A DNA stretch of 64,000 bases, from contig JAFWFV010000001.1 of the NCBI GenBank assembly GCA_017515465.1, forward strand, positions 43,752 through 107,751, given 5' to 3'. A program made the position numbers and the translations under genes. Numbering within the stretch: position 1 is the first letter of the stretch; every line of letters starts with the position of its first letter. Source of the stretch: Clostridiales bacterium. GTDB taxonomy: Bacteria; Bacillota; Clostridia; Saccharofermentanales; Saccharofermentanaceae. Below are positions 25,640 to 33,571 of the stretch, in pieces. The notes beneath the pieces were generated by a model. The model had not been told where the DNA came from and did not search any database. It was given only the letters and a program-made list of their open reading frames with translations.

Positions 25640-26262
25640 TGAAGATAGCTGTCTTTGTATCAGGCGGAGGAACCAATCTCCAGGCTATAATCGATAATAT
25701 CAAGAGCGGTTTCCTCTCCGGTGTTGAGATATCCCTGGTAGTTGCTTCCAACAGTGATGCATATGCCCTTACCAGGGCTAAGGAAAACAACATCCCTTCA
25801 TGTGTTCTCAGCATCAAGGATTTTCCCGGCAGGGATGAGTGGGACCAGGCAGTTGTAGATACTGTCAGGAAATCGGGAGCGGAACTTATCGTTCTGGCAG
25901 GATATCTGTCACTTCTCGGTTCCAGGACAGTAACTGAGTATTCCAACAGGATCATAAACATCCATCCAGCACTGATACCTTCTTTCTGCGGACCGGGAAT
26001 GTACGGCATCAGACCCCACAAGGCAGTACTGGCCAGAGGAGTCAAGGTATCCGGCGCCACAGTCCATTTTGTCAATGAGAATTACGATGAAGGACCCATT
26101 ATCCTTCAGAAAGCTGTGGATGTACTTCCTTCGGATACACCCGAGTCTCTGCAGAAGAGGATCATGTCCGAATGTGAGCAGGTCATCCTTCCCAAGGCCA
26201 TCAGACTTATAGCTGACGGCAAAGTATCGATCGAAAATAATATTGCAGTAGTAAAGGAGTAA
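25639..26262 (+). CDS. purN: Phosphoribosylglycinamide formyltransferase
   Basis: 207 residues, standard for PurN, which formylates GAR using 10-formyl-tetrahydrofolate. Motifs are VSGGGTNLQAI, the catalytic-site NIHPALIPSF, VKVSGATVHFVNENYDEGPII with the active-site Asp, and DTPESLQKRI. The start codon overlaps the purF stop (TGATG), which indicates translational coupling. Catalytic Asn and His appear intact. Confidence 0.95.
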   Translation: MKIAVFVSGGGTNLQAIIDNIKSGFLSGVEISLVVASNSDAYALTRAKENNIPSCVLSIKDFPGRDEWDQAVVDTVRKSGAELIVLAGYLSLLGSRTVTEYSNRIINIHPALIPSFCGPGMYGIRPHKAVLARGVKVSGATVHFVNENYDEGPIILQKAVDVLPSDTPESLQKRIMSECEQVILPKAIRLIADGKVSIENNIAVVKE

Positions 26263-26266
26263 TACT

Positions 26267-26980
26267 ATGAAACTGAACAATCTTGCACAGCTTCTCTCAG
26301 AAACATCTTATCCAGGCAGAGGCATCGTCATCGGCAGATCCAACAACGGAAAGTACGCAGTATGTGCCTATTTCATCATGGGCAGGAGTGTTAATTCCCG
26401 TAACCGCGTATTCACTGCAACAGATGACGGTATCAAGACGGAGGCTTTTGATCCTTCTCTGCTCTCCGATCCCCACCTCATCATCTATAATGCAGTCCGC
26501 AAGATAGGTGACGATACGATCGTTACTAACGGCGATCAGACTGATACTATTTATGAGATCATGAGTGCAGGCAAGACCTTCGAGGAATCACTCAGGACAA
26601 GAGAGTTCGAGGATGATGCTCCTAACTTTACTCCCAGGATCTCCGGCATCCTCCACTTCAAGAACGGCAAGTTCAGCTACGAGATGAGCATCCTCAAGTC
26701 TTCTGACGGGGACTCATCTTCATGTGAGAGGTTCACATATCAGTATTTCCAGCCCATTGCAGGCGAGGGCAGATACATCCACACATATATGAGAGACGGA
26801 AATCCTCTGCCCAGCTTTACGGGTGAGCCAGAAAAGGTTTCCATAGACGACAACATCGTAACATTCACCAACGAGATCTGGGAGAGCCTCAACAGCGATA
26901 ACAAGGTTTCCCTCTACGTTAAGTACGTGGATATCGCAACTGGTGAAGAAGACAGCAGAATAATCAATAAAAACAACTGA
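26267..26980 (+). CDS. purO: IMP cyclohydrolase, PurO type
   Basis: 237 residues. The sequence matches the PurO-like IMP cyclohydrolase family in having YPGRGIVIGRSNNGKYAVCAYFIMGRS (split over two strands) near the start, followed by SRNRVF and LIIYNAVR. It closes FAICAR to IMP, the last step of the pathway. Its place between purN and a stand-alone AICAR transformylase fits that role exactly, because the usual PurH cyclohydrolase domain is missing next door. RBS AAAGGAG. Terminal residues are polar and variable. Confidence 0.85.
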   Translation: MKLNNLAQLLSETSYPGRGIVIGRSNNGKYAVCAYFIMGRSVNSRNRVFTATDDGIKTEAFDPSLLSDPHLIIYNAVRKIGDDTIVTNGDQTDTIYEIMSAGKTFEESLRTREFEDDAPNFTPRISGILHFKNGKFSYEMSILKSSDGDSSSCERFTYQYFQPIAGEGRYIHTYMRDGNPLPSFTGEPEKVSIDDNIVTFTNEIWESLNSDNKVSLYVKYVDIATGEEDSRIINKNN

Positions 26981-26997
26981 TAGGAAGGTGATCTTTT

Positions 26998-28179
26998 ATG
27001 TCAAACGAGATGCAGCTTAAGTACGGATGTAACCCTAATCAGAAGCCGTCAAGGATCTTTATGGAGAACGGATCTGAACTCCCGATTACGGTCCTTAACG
27101 GAAAGCCCGGATATATCAATCTCCTGGATGCTTTTAACGGCTTCCAGCTCGTAAAGGAACTTAAGGCGGCAACAGGTCTTCCTTCCGCAACATCATTCAA
27201 GCACGTTTCTCCTGCAGGAGCAGCCGTAGGAAAGCCTCTGTCTGACACCGAGGCTAAGATCTACTTTGTAGACGACCTGGGCGAGCTTTCTCCCATCGCA
27301 TGTGCTTATGCCAGAGCCAGAGGTGCTGACAGGATGTCCTCCTATGGCGATTTCGTAGCACTTTCTGATACATGTGATGCCATCACTGCAAAGATGCTGG
27401 CCAGAGAGGTTTCTGACGGAATCATCGCACCTGATTATACGGATGAGGCTCTGGAGATCCTCAAGACAAAGCGTAAGGGAACTTATAACGTCATCAAGAT
27501 GGATACAAGCTATAAGCCTGATCCCGTAGAAAAGAAGCAGGTTTACGGCGTAACATTCGAGCAGGGAAGAAATGAACTGGATATCAACAGGGATCTGCTT
27601 TCCAATATCGTTACTGATGCAAAGGACATTCCCGAAGACAAGGTCATTGACCTTCTTATCTCACTCATCACACTTAAGTACACACAGTCCAATTCAGTCT
27701 GCTACGTAAAGGACGGTCAGGCTATTGGTATCGGTGCCGGTCAGCAGTCCAGGATCCACTGCACCAGACTGGCAGGCAATAAGGCAGATAACTGGTGGCT
27801 CCGTCAGCATCCCAAGGTCATGGGGCTGCAGTTTGTTGACGATATCAGGAGACCTGACAGGGACAATACCATCGATGTATATATCTCTGAGGAATATGAG
27901 GATGTTCTGGCAGAAGGCACATGGCAGAACCTCTTCAAGGTAAAGCCTGAGATCCTCACCAGAGAGGAAAAGAAGGAATGGCTGGCAAAGAATACAGACG
28001 TATCTCTCGGCTCCGATGCTTTCTTCCCCTTCGGTGACAACATTGAAAGAGCACACAAGAGCGGTGTTAAGTATATCGCTGAGCCCGGCGGATCCATCAG
28101 GGATGATCATGTCATCATGACATGCAACAAGTATGGCATCGCTATGGCTTTCACAGGCATCAGGCTTTTCCATCATTAA
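26998..28179 (+). CDS. purH: AICAR formyltransferase, stand-alone
   Basis: 393 residues, matching only the C-terminal transformylase part of bifunctional PurH. Motifs are MQLKYGCNPNQKP at the start, SFKHVSPAGAAVG (catalytic Lys-His), SNSVCYVKDGQ, IGIGAGQQSRIHCTRLAG and FFPFGDNIERAHKSGVKYIAEPGGS (in pieces), and a late AMAFTGIRLFHH. The N-terminal IMP cyclohydrolase domain of normal PurH is absent and is replaced by the PurO-type gene 17 nt upstream. The RBS AGGAAGG is good. This transformylase family is known from archaea and some Clostridia. Confidence 0.92.
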   Translation: MSNEMQLKYGCNPNQKPSRIFMENGSELPITVLNGKPGYINLLDAFNGFQLVKELKAATGLPSATSFKHVSPAGAAVGKPLSDTEAKIYFVDDLGELSPIACAYARARGADRMSSYGDFVALSDTCDAITAKMLAREVSDGIIAPDYTDEALEILKTKRKGTYNVIKMDTSYKPDPVEKKQVYGVTFEQGRNELDINRDLLSNIVTDAKDIPEDKVIDLLISLITLKYTQSNSVCYVKDGQAIGIGAGQQSRIHCTRLAGNKADNWWLRQHPKVMGLQFVDDIRRPDRDNTIDVYISEEYEDVLAEGTWQNLFKVKPEILTREEKKEWLAKNTDVSLGSDAFFPFGDNIERAHKSGVKYIAEPGGSIRDDHVIMTCNKYGIAMAFTGIRLFHH

Positions 28180-28204
28180 TAACTAAGTACAGGAGGATAA
28201 TACA

Positions 28205-28639
28205 ATGGCAAAGAAGAATTATGCGGAAATGTCAGATCACGAACTGATGGTCGAGATGCTCAAGGCACAGGAGAAGGATGCCAGGAGAGGTCTGCTTGCA
28301 GCAGCTTCCGGTTTTACCATCGCTTTCATCTTTCTTGTTGCGTTCATCATTCTTATACCTTTTATCCTCACTGCTTTGAACAACATCAATAATGCGCTTG
28401 ATAACGTAACACTCATGGTCGAGAATGCCGAGGTTACGATCTCTCAGGCTCAGACGACTCTCGAAGGCATCGATACCATGACAAACAGTGTAAATGACGT
28501 TGTAGTCGACAATACCCAGTCAGTATCCGATGCTCTCGAGGAGATCAATTCCATCAACATCGATCAGTTGAACCAGGCTATAGATGATCTGGCTTCCATA
28601 GTCAGACCCCTTGCCCAGTTGTTTGGTAAGGGCGATTGA
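28205..28639 (+). CDS. Single-pass membrane protein in the purine cluster
   Basis: 144 residues. A short charged N-terminus (MAKKNYAEMSDHELMVEML) precedes one strong membrane helix (about 36-62). A long helical stretch follows, rich in Asn, Asp, Val and Ile with heptad spacing (about 63-135), likely an extracytoplasmic coiled coil by the positive-inside rule. It has no Cys and no enzymatic motif. It sits between the AICAR transformylase and purD with a strong AGGAGG site, so it is expressed with the pathway. I do not recognise it; similar single-helix coiled-coil proteins scaffold membrane complexes. Confidence 0.65.
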   Translation: MAKKNYAEMSDHELMVEMLKAQEKDARRGLLAAASGFTIAFIFLVAFIILIPFILTALNNINNALDNVTLMVENAEVTISQAQTTLEGIDTMTNSVNDVVVDNTQSVSDALEEINSINIDQLNQAIDDLASIVRPLAQLFGKGD

Positions 28640-28677
28640 TCTTTAAAAGTCTTAATCAATTATCGCGGAGGTCTTAA

Positions 28678-29931
28678 ATGAAGGTATTAGTAGTTGGTAG
28701 CGGCGGAAGAGAACATGTTATCTGCTGGAAGCTCAAGCAGACCGGCAGGGTAGATGAATTGTACTGCTGTCCCGGCAACGGCGGCATTGCATCAATTGCA
28801 ACATGTGTTGACATAAAGGCATCCGAAGTCGATAAGATCGCTGATTATGCGGCTTCCAACGGTTTCGATCTTGTCGTAGTCGCTCCCGAGGATCCCCTAG
28901 CGCTGGGTCTCGTAGACAAGCTGAATGAGAAGGGCATCAGAGCATTCGGTCCTTCAGCCAAGGCTGCGATCATCGAAGCTTCCAAGGCTTTTTCCAAGAA
29001 CCTCATGAAGAAGTACAACATCCCTACGGCAAAGTATGAGCTCTTTGATGATGAGGAAAAAGCCCTTAGGTATCTTGAAACACAGGAGATGCCCATCGTT
29101 CTCAAGTGTGACGGTCTTGCTCTCGGCAAGGGCGTAATAATCGCACAGACCCTGGAAGAGGCAAAAGATGCAGTTCACCAGATGATGGGTGACAAGAAGT
29201 TCGGTAATGCTGGTTCTACCGTCGTAATCGAGGAATGCATGGTAGGTCCCGAACTTACGATCCTGGCTTTCTCCGACGGCAACATCGCCGTTCCCATGAT
29301 CTCTTCCAGAGACCATAAACGTGCATATGATCACGACGAGGGACTTAATACCGGAGGTATGGGAGCAGTAACTCCCGGTGCAGATCTGTCTGATGAGGAT
29401 ATGGCTACTATAACCAGGACCATCATCCAGCCCACCGTTGAGGCACTCAAGGCTGAAGGCCGTGCATTTAAGGGCGTAATCTATTTCGGACTCATGCTGA
29501 CAAAAGACGGTGCAAAGGTTGTTGAATACAACTGCAGGTTCGGTGATCCCGAGGTTCAGGCCATCCTGCCTCTGCTCGAGACTGATTTCATCGACATAAT
29601 CAATGCGACCATCGACGGCACTCTGGATCAGATCGACATCAAATGGAAGAAGAAGTGTTCCTGCGTTGTTGTAATGGCATCCGGCGGATATCCCGAGTCT
29701 TATGCCAAGGGATATGAGATCACAGGCATCGATACATGCGGCAAGCTCGTTTTCCAGGCAGGTACTGCTCTTAAGGACGGCAAGCTTGTTACAAGCGGCG
29801 GCAGAGTCCTCTGCGTCTATGACGAGGGCGACACCCTGGATGAGGCAATAGACGGTGCATATGAAGGCGTTAAGGGAATCTCTTTCCGCGACATGCATTT
29901 CAGGACCGATATCGGAAGGACTCTCGGCTGA
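28678..29931 (+). CDS. purD: Phosphoribosylamine-glycine ligase
   Basis: 417 residues, the usual length. It joins phosphoribosylamine, the PurF product, to glycine with ATP. ATP-grasp features are present: VLVVGSGGREHVICWKL at the start, CDGLALGKGVIIA, EECMVGPELTILAF, DHKRAYDHDEGLNTGGMGAVTP and EYNCRFGDPEVQ. RBS GGAGG. All metal and nucleotide residues look intact. It is the last purine gene, followed after 2 nt by nadD-yqeK. Confidence 0.96.
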   Translation: MKVLVVGSGGREHVICWKLKQTGRVDELYCCPGNGGIASIATCVDIKASEVDKIADYAASNGFDLVVVAPEDPLALGLVDKLNEKGIRAFGPSAKAAIIEASKAFSKNLMKKYNIPTAKYELFDDEEKALRYLETQEMPIVLKCDGLALGKGVIIAQTLEEAKDAVHQMMGDKKFGNAGSTVVIEECMVGPELTILAFSDGNIAVPMISSRDHKRAYDHDEGLNTGGMGAVTPGADLSDEDMATITRTIIQPTVEALKAEGRAFKGVIYFGLMLTKDGAKVVEYNCRFGDPEVQAILPLLETDFIDIINATIDGTLDQIDIKWKKKCSCVVVMASGGYPESYAKGYEITGIDTCGKLVFQAGTALKDGKLVTSGGRVLCVYDEGDTLDEAIDGAYEGVKGISFRDMHFRTDIGRTLG

Positions 29932-29933
29932 TC

Positions 29934-31160
29934 ATGAGGATCGCGCTGTTTGGCGGTTCATTTGATCCTGTACACTACGGACATCTGGAGCTGATCCGCG
30001 GTGCAATAGCATCGGGTTCTGTTGATATCGTAATTGTCATACCCACGGTAAATAACAACTTCAAGAGGGGCAGAGCGCTTACGCCTGCTCCTTACCGTTA
30101 TTATATGACCGATGCGGTGATCTCTTCTGAGTTCAAAAAGAAAGTTTTCGTCTCTGATATTGAATTCTCTTTTGACGGCATAACGTATACCGTAAATACC
30201 CTCCGTCAGATCACAAAGGACAGTTATATCATTCCTTTCCTGATCAAGAACGGGATCCCCGGTGAGAGGGCAGCAGAACGTCACAGTTTCTTCTGGCTCT
30301 GCGGATCGGATATCCTCCGGGATTTCGATAAGTGGCATAAACCTGCTGAGGTCTTATCTTATGCCGCCCTTTTATGTGCAAAGAGGGAGGGTGATGAATC
30401 TGATCTGCTCTATAACTGTTCCAGACTGAAGGAACTGTTCGGATGTGACATCGCTCTTTTCAACATGAAAGGCATCGACCAGGCATCATCCGATATCAGG
30501 AACAGGAACGACATTAGTGCGCTTCCAGGGGCTTGCCGGGATTTCATCGCAACGCATGATCTTTATAATGCCATCAGATCCCTGGATAACTGTTCTGATG
30601 AGGCCTGTGATCTGTATTACCGATCAGCAGTCAGGATGTATCCTACATTATCTTCCAAGAGGCTTTTACATACTCTGAATGTTGGCCTTCTGGCAGCAAA
30701 ACTGGCACATGATCATGGTATTGATGCAGATAAGGCCCTGATCGCAGGGGCTCTCCACGATTCTGCCAAGGAATACCCCATCGAGGAGCAGCGTTCCATG
30801 GCCCGGGAGATATCAGGTGACATGTTTGATCACGAAAAACTACTGCATTCTCCTGCAGGCGCCTATATCGCCATGCACGATTACGGCATAACTGATCAGG
30901 AGATCCTCGATGCCATCACTTACCATACCACGGGCAGGGGAGGAGCTACCACGCTGGATAAGATAGTCTATCTGGCCGACAAGATAGAGCCTTCAAGGAC
31001 ATATACAGATCTTACGGAAATGAGAAGACTGGCACCTGTTGATCTGGATGAGGCTGTCAGACTATGCGCCATATCGGTAGCTGACAAATTCCGCCGCAAG
31101 GGCAGGGACCTGCATCCTGTCACTTCCGACTTTATGCGGGAACTGGGAATTGTGCTATAA
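29934..31160 (+). CDS. nadD: NadD-YqeK fusion: NaMN adenylyltransferase plus HD hydrolase
   Basis: 408 residues. The first roughly 205 are nicotinate-mononucleotide adenylyltransferase, which forms deamido-NAD: GGSFDPVHYGHL with the GxFxPxHxGH motif, FWLCGSDILRDFDKW, and QASSDIRNR in place of ISSTDIR. The remaining roughly 195 are a YqeK-type HD domain (diadenosine tetraphosphate hydrolase): RLLHTLNVGLLA, ALHDSAKEY with the HD pair, HSPAGAYIA, and YHTTGRGGATTLDKIVYLADKIEPSR. The pair is usually two adjacent genes; here it is one frame with no internal stop. rsfS follows after 29 nt, matching the common nadD-yqeK-rsfS order. Confidence 0.93.
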   Translation: MRIALFGGSFDPVHYGHLELIRGAIASGSVDIVIVIPTVNNNFKRGRALTPAPYRYYMTDAVISSEFKKKVFVSDIEFSFDGITYTVNTLRQITKDSYIIPFLIKNGIPGERAAERHSFFWLCGSDILRDFDKWHKPAEVLSYAALLCAKREGDESDLLYNCSRLKELFGCDIALFNMKGIDQASSDIRNRNDISALPGACRDFIATHDLYNAIRSLDNCSDEACDLYYRSAVRMYPTLSSKRLLHTLNVGLLAAKLAHDHGIDADKALIAGALHDSAKEYPIEEQRSMAREISGDMFDHEKLLHSPAGAYIAMHDYGITDQEILDAITYHTTGRGGATTLDKIVYLADKIEPSRTYTDLTEMRRLAPVDLDEAVRLCAISVADKFRRKGRDLHPVTSDFMRELGIVL

Positions 31161-31189
31161 TCAGGATATCAATCAGATTGGAGATAAAT

Positions 31190-31525
31190 ATGGATTCAAA
31201 AGAACTGGCTACAAAGATCACTGAGATACTGGATTCCAAAAAGGGTATAGATATCGAGATGCTCGATGTCTCTGAAAAGACTACACTTGCAGATTACTTT
31301 GTTATCGCCAGCGGTAATTCCACCACTCAGATCAAGGCACTTGCCGATGAAGTTGAATATGTTCTTAAGAACGAATTCTCATTGTATCCCGATCATGTAG
31401 AGGGCAGATCCGGCGACAGATGGCTGCTCATCGATTATAAGGACGTAGTAGTCCACATCTTCCATCCTGAGGAGAGATCCAATTACAATCTGGAGATGCT
31501 CTGGGCAGGAAAGACTCCCGTTTGA
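31190..31525 (+). CDS. rsfS: Ribosome silencing factor
   Basis: 111 residues from ATG 31190 (GGAGA upstream; a TTG at 31178 overlaps that RBS). RsfS binds ribosomal protein L14 and blocks subunit joining when nutrients are low. Family motifs are LDVSEKTTLADYFVIASGNS, HVEGRSGDRWLLIDYKDVVVHIF and LEMLWAGKT. It follows nadD-yqeK, its usual partners. Confidence 0.95.
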   Translation: MDSKELATKITEILDSKKGIDIEMLDVSEKTTLADYFVIASGNSTTQIKALADEVEYVLKNEFSLYPDHVEGRSGDRWLLIDYKDVVVHIFHPEERSNYNLEMLWAGKTPV

Positions 31526-31536
31526 TCAGATAACAC

Positions 31537-31566
31537 TTTCCATAGTGTATTTTTCTATGATATAAT
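31537..31566 (+). promoter_or_regulatory. Promoter of the HTH/comEA genes
   Basis: TTTCCA (31537-31542), an 18-nt spacer and TATAAT (31561-31566). The HTH ATG at 31601 has GGAGG 7 nt before it. Confidence 0.55.
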
Positions 31567-31600
31567 GTGCCGTATAAAACACTTATGCGGAGGTTTATAC

Positions 31601-31870
31601 ATGACAGATTATATTATAGACATAAATGGACAGGAGATCTTGATAGAGAACGTTCAGTCAGATTACAGGACCAGGTTCGGCAGTCAGCTTCGTGATGTAA
31701 GGACCGGTCTGGGGATAACACAGAGTGAACTGTCACGAATGGCTGATATTGAGCGCTCCAATATCACCAGGATAGAAAATGGTCAGTATAATCTCTCTCT
31801 GGGTCTCATGGTAAAGCTTGCCCGTGCATTGGGTAAGGACCTGGAGATCAGATTTACAGACCGGGATTGA
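31601..31870 (+). CDS. XRE-family helix-turn-helix regulator
   Basis: 89 residues from ATG 31601, with GGAGG at 31589-31593. A single HTH_3 domain covers residues about 25-80: LRDVRTGLGITQSELSRMAD followed by the recognition helix IERSNITRIENGQYNL and SLGLMVKLARALGKDLEIRF. There is no sensor domain. It is followed after 6 nt by comEA, so the two are probably cotranscribed; a link to competence is not shown. Confidence 0.85.
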   Translation: MTDYIIDINGQEILIENVQSDYRTRFGSQLRDVRTGLGITQSELSRMADIERSNITRIENGQYNLSLGLMVKLARALGKDLEIRFTDRD

Positions 31871-31876
31871 CCGGTC

Positions 31877-32518
31877 ATGAAGTTTCCTGTTATTCCTGAC
31901 AGGATCAGATCATCCGCCAAATACTGTGGAGCTTTTGTCCTGATCGTAGCTATCGGAGTTATCTATAAATTCGTGTGCAGAGGAAATTTCGACGGACTGC
32001 CCGTTACAACCTCAGGTTCCGGTACTGATATCTCTGAAACGGACGCGACATCTTCCTTACAGTCTGATAATGATGAGATCAGCATCTATATCTGCGGTGA
32101 GGTCAATGATCCTGGAATTTATAAAGTTCCATCAGGAACAATCCTGAATGATGTTGCCCAGCTGGCAGGAGGATTCACGGAGGATGCTGCACTGGAAGAC
32201 CTGAACCTCGTCTATCAGCTCAGCGGGAACCTGTCCATCTACATTCCTTCTTACGGTACTCTCGGAGAAGCAGACAGTTTTATCCTGCGGAGAGGAAGCA
32301 CATCCTCAGATGTATCTGATAATGATAACGGCCTGATCAACATCAACACCGCTTCTCTGGATCAGCTTGTGACGCTTCCGGGCGTAGGGGAGAGCCTGGG
32401 GCAGTCGATAATCGATTACCGTGGAGGCAACAGGTTTGATTCCGTTGAGGATATCATGAACGTATCGGGGATAGGTGAAGCAAAGTTCAACAAGATCAAG
32501 GACAGGATCTGCGTGTGA
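31877..32518 (+). CDS. comEA: ComEA-like DNA-binding protein
   Basis: 213 residues. One N-terminal membrane helix (about 13-33) is followed by a Ser/Thr-rich linker, an SLBB domain (ISIYICGEVNDPGIYKVPSG ...) and a C-terminal helix-hairpin-helix pair (ININTASLDQLVTLPGVGES and FDSVEDIMNVSGIGEAKF). This is the normal ComEA layout; the protein binds incoming double-stranded DNA on the outer face of the membrane during transformation. comEC is not in the window. It converges with birA, stop against stop. Confidence 0.92.
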   Translation: MKFPVIPDRIRSSAKYCGAFVLIVAIGVIYKFVCRGNFDGLPVTTSGSGTDISETDATSSLQSDNDEISIYICGEVNDPGIYKVPSGTILNDVAQLAGGFTEDAALEDLNLVYQLSGNLSIYIPSYGTLGEADSFILRRGSTSSDVSDNDNGLININTASLDQLVTLPGVGESLGQSIIDYRGGNRFDSVEDIMNVSGIGEAKFNKIKDRICV

Positions 32519-33505
32519 TCAGCTGATGCCCCTCACTCTGACCTCTCCGCTCCTGACATCATCTATGGTACCGTCTTCGTATCTGACCTTCAGTGAGAAA
32601 TCAGGGTTGATATCTATGGTGTGAGCGGACCTTTTGTATCCAGTAGCATAATTGATCACATCGACATCCTTGTCCAGTGTAATGCATTTCCTGCGGTAGG
32701 TATCAAGGTATTCTTTCTTTCCGTCAGGCCATAAAGCGGCCATCTTGTCCAGTTCCTTTATTACCTCAGCAGCCAGCAGGGACCTGTCCAGCTCACCGGA
32801 CGATGATCCGTAAGATATGGAAGTTGCTATGTCCCTTAATTCTTCCGGGAAATCCTCAGGCTTATGGTTAACGTTAATGCCGATGCCTATGATTATGCTG
32901 CTGACCATGCCGATCTCGCCTTCGACAGAGAGTTCCGTGAGTATTCCGGTTATCTTTTTGCCGTTCAGATACAGGTCGTTGACCCATTTTATATCCGTGT
33001 CGATGCCATATGCGCTTAGTATCGCATTGTGTACTGCAACGGCAGTCCAGGCCGTGATCCCGCTGACATCAGAGATCTGGCCTTTGGGTCTGATCAGCAT
33101 GGACAGATATATCCCGCAGCCGGCAGGAGATGAAAAGCTCCTGCCCATCCTGCCTCTGCCACCGGTCTGTTCATTGGCGATAATGGTGGTGCCGGGTACA
33201 GGATCGTCCTTTAACATCTCCTTGAGCCTGTTATTGGTGGAATCTACGGTTTCCAGACATATGACCGATCTGGTGCGTTCATGATCCAGGTGGGAATAGA
33301 TCTCACCGGCAGTAAGTCTCCTGGGGTAGGATTCCAGCAGATATCCCTTGTTTGTTACGGAGGATATGACCAGCCCCTCTGCCCTTAATGCCTTTACGGC
33401 ACTGTTAACGGCCGCGCGGCTCAGACCCAGCTCTTTGCTGATCGCTTCACCTGAAATGTAGCCCTTGCTGTTGAGCAGGATTGCAAACACATCATCTTTG
33501 GTCAT
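32519..33505 (-). CDS. birA: Biotin-protein ligase / biotin repressor
   Basis: 328 residues. The N-terminal winged helix (about 1-60; ISGEAISKELGLSRAAVNSAVKAL) suggests a regulatory role besides catalysis. The ligase domain has VDSTNNRLKE, the biotinyl-AMP loop GGRGRMGRSFSSP, GIYLSMLIRP, IKWVNDLYLNGKKITGILTE and GIGINVNHK. The C-terminal SH3-like domain is complete. It attaches biotin to acyl carboxylases. It is divergent from the HD-GYP gene with a 66-nt gap. Confidence 0.95.
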   Translation of the reverse strand: MTKDDVFAILLNSKGYISGEAISKELGLSRAAVNSAVKALRAEGLVISSVTNKGYLLESYPRRLTAGEIYSHLDHERTRSVICLETVDSTNNRLKEMLKDDPVPGTTIIANEQTGGRGRMGRSFSSPAGCGIYLSMLIRPKGQISDVSGITAWTAVAVHNAILSAYGIDTDIKWVNDLYLNGKKITGILTELSVEGEIGMVSSIIIGIGINVNHKPEDFPEELRDIATSISYGSSSGELDRSLLAAEVIKELDKMAALWPDGKKEYLDTYRRKCITLDKDVDVINYATGYKRSAHTIDINPDFSLKVRYEDGTIDDVRSGEVRVRGIS

Positions 33506-33571
33506 ATTTCTTCTCCAATATGTTAAAATGATTAATATAGTTTAGCATATTTAATGATTGGAGAAGAACAG

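Noticed and set aside
28954..29898. 314-codon open frame opposite purD
   Set aside because: Antisense to an intact PurD, no RBS and no family motif.
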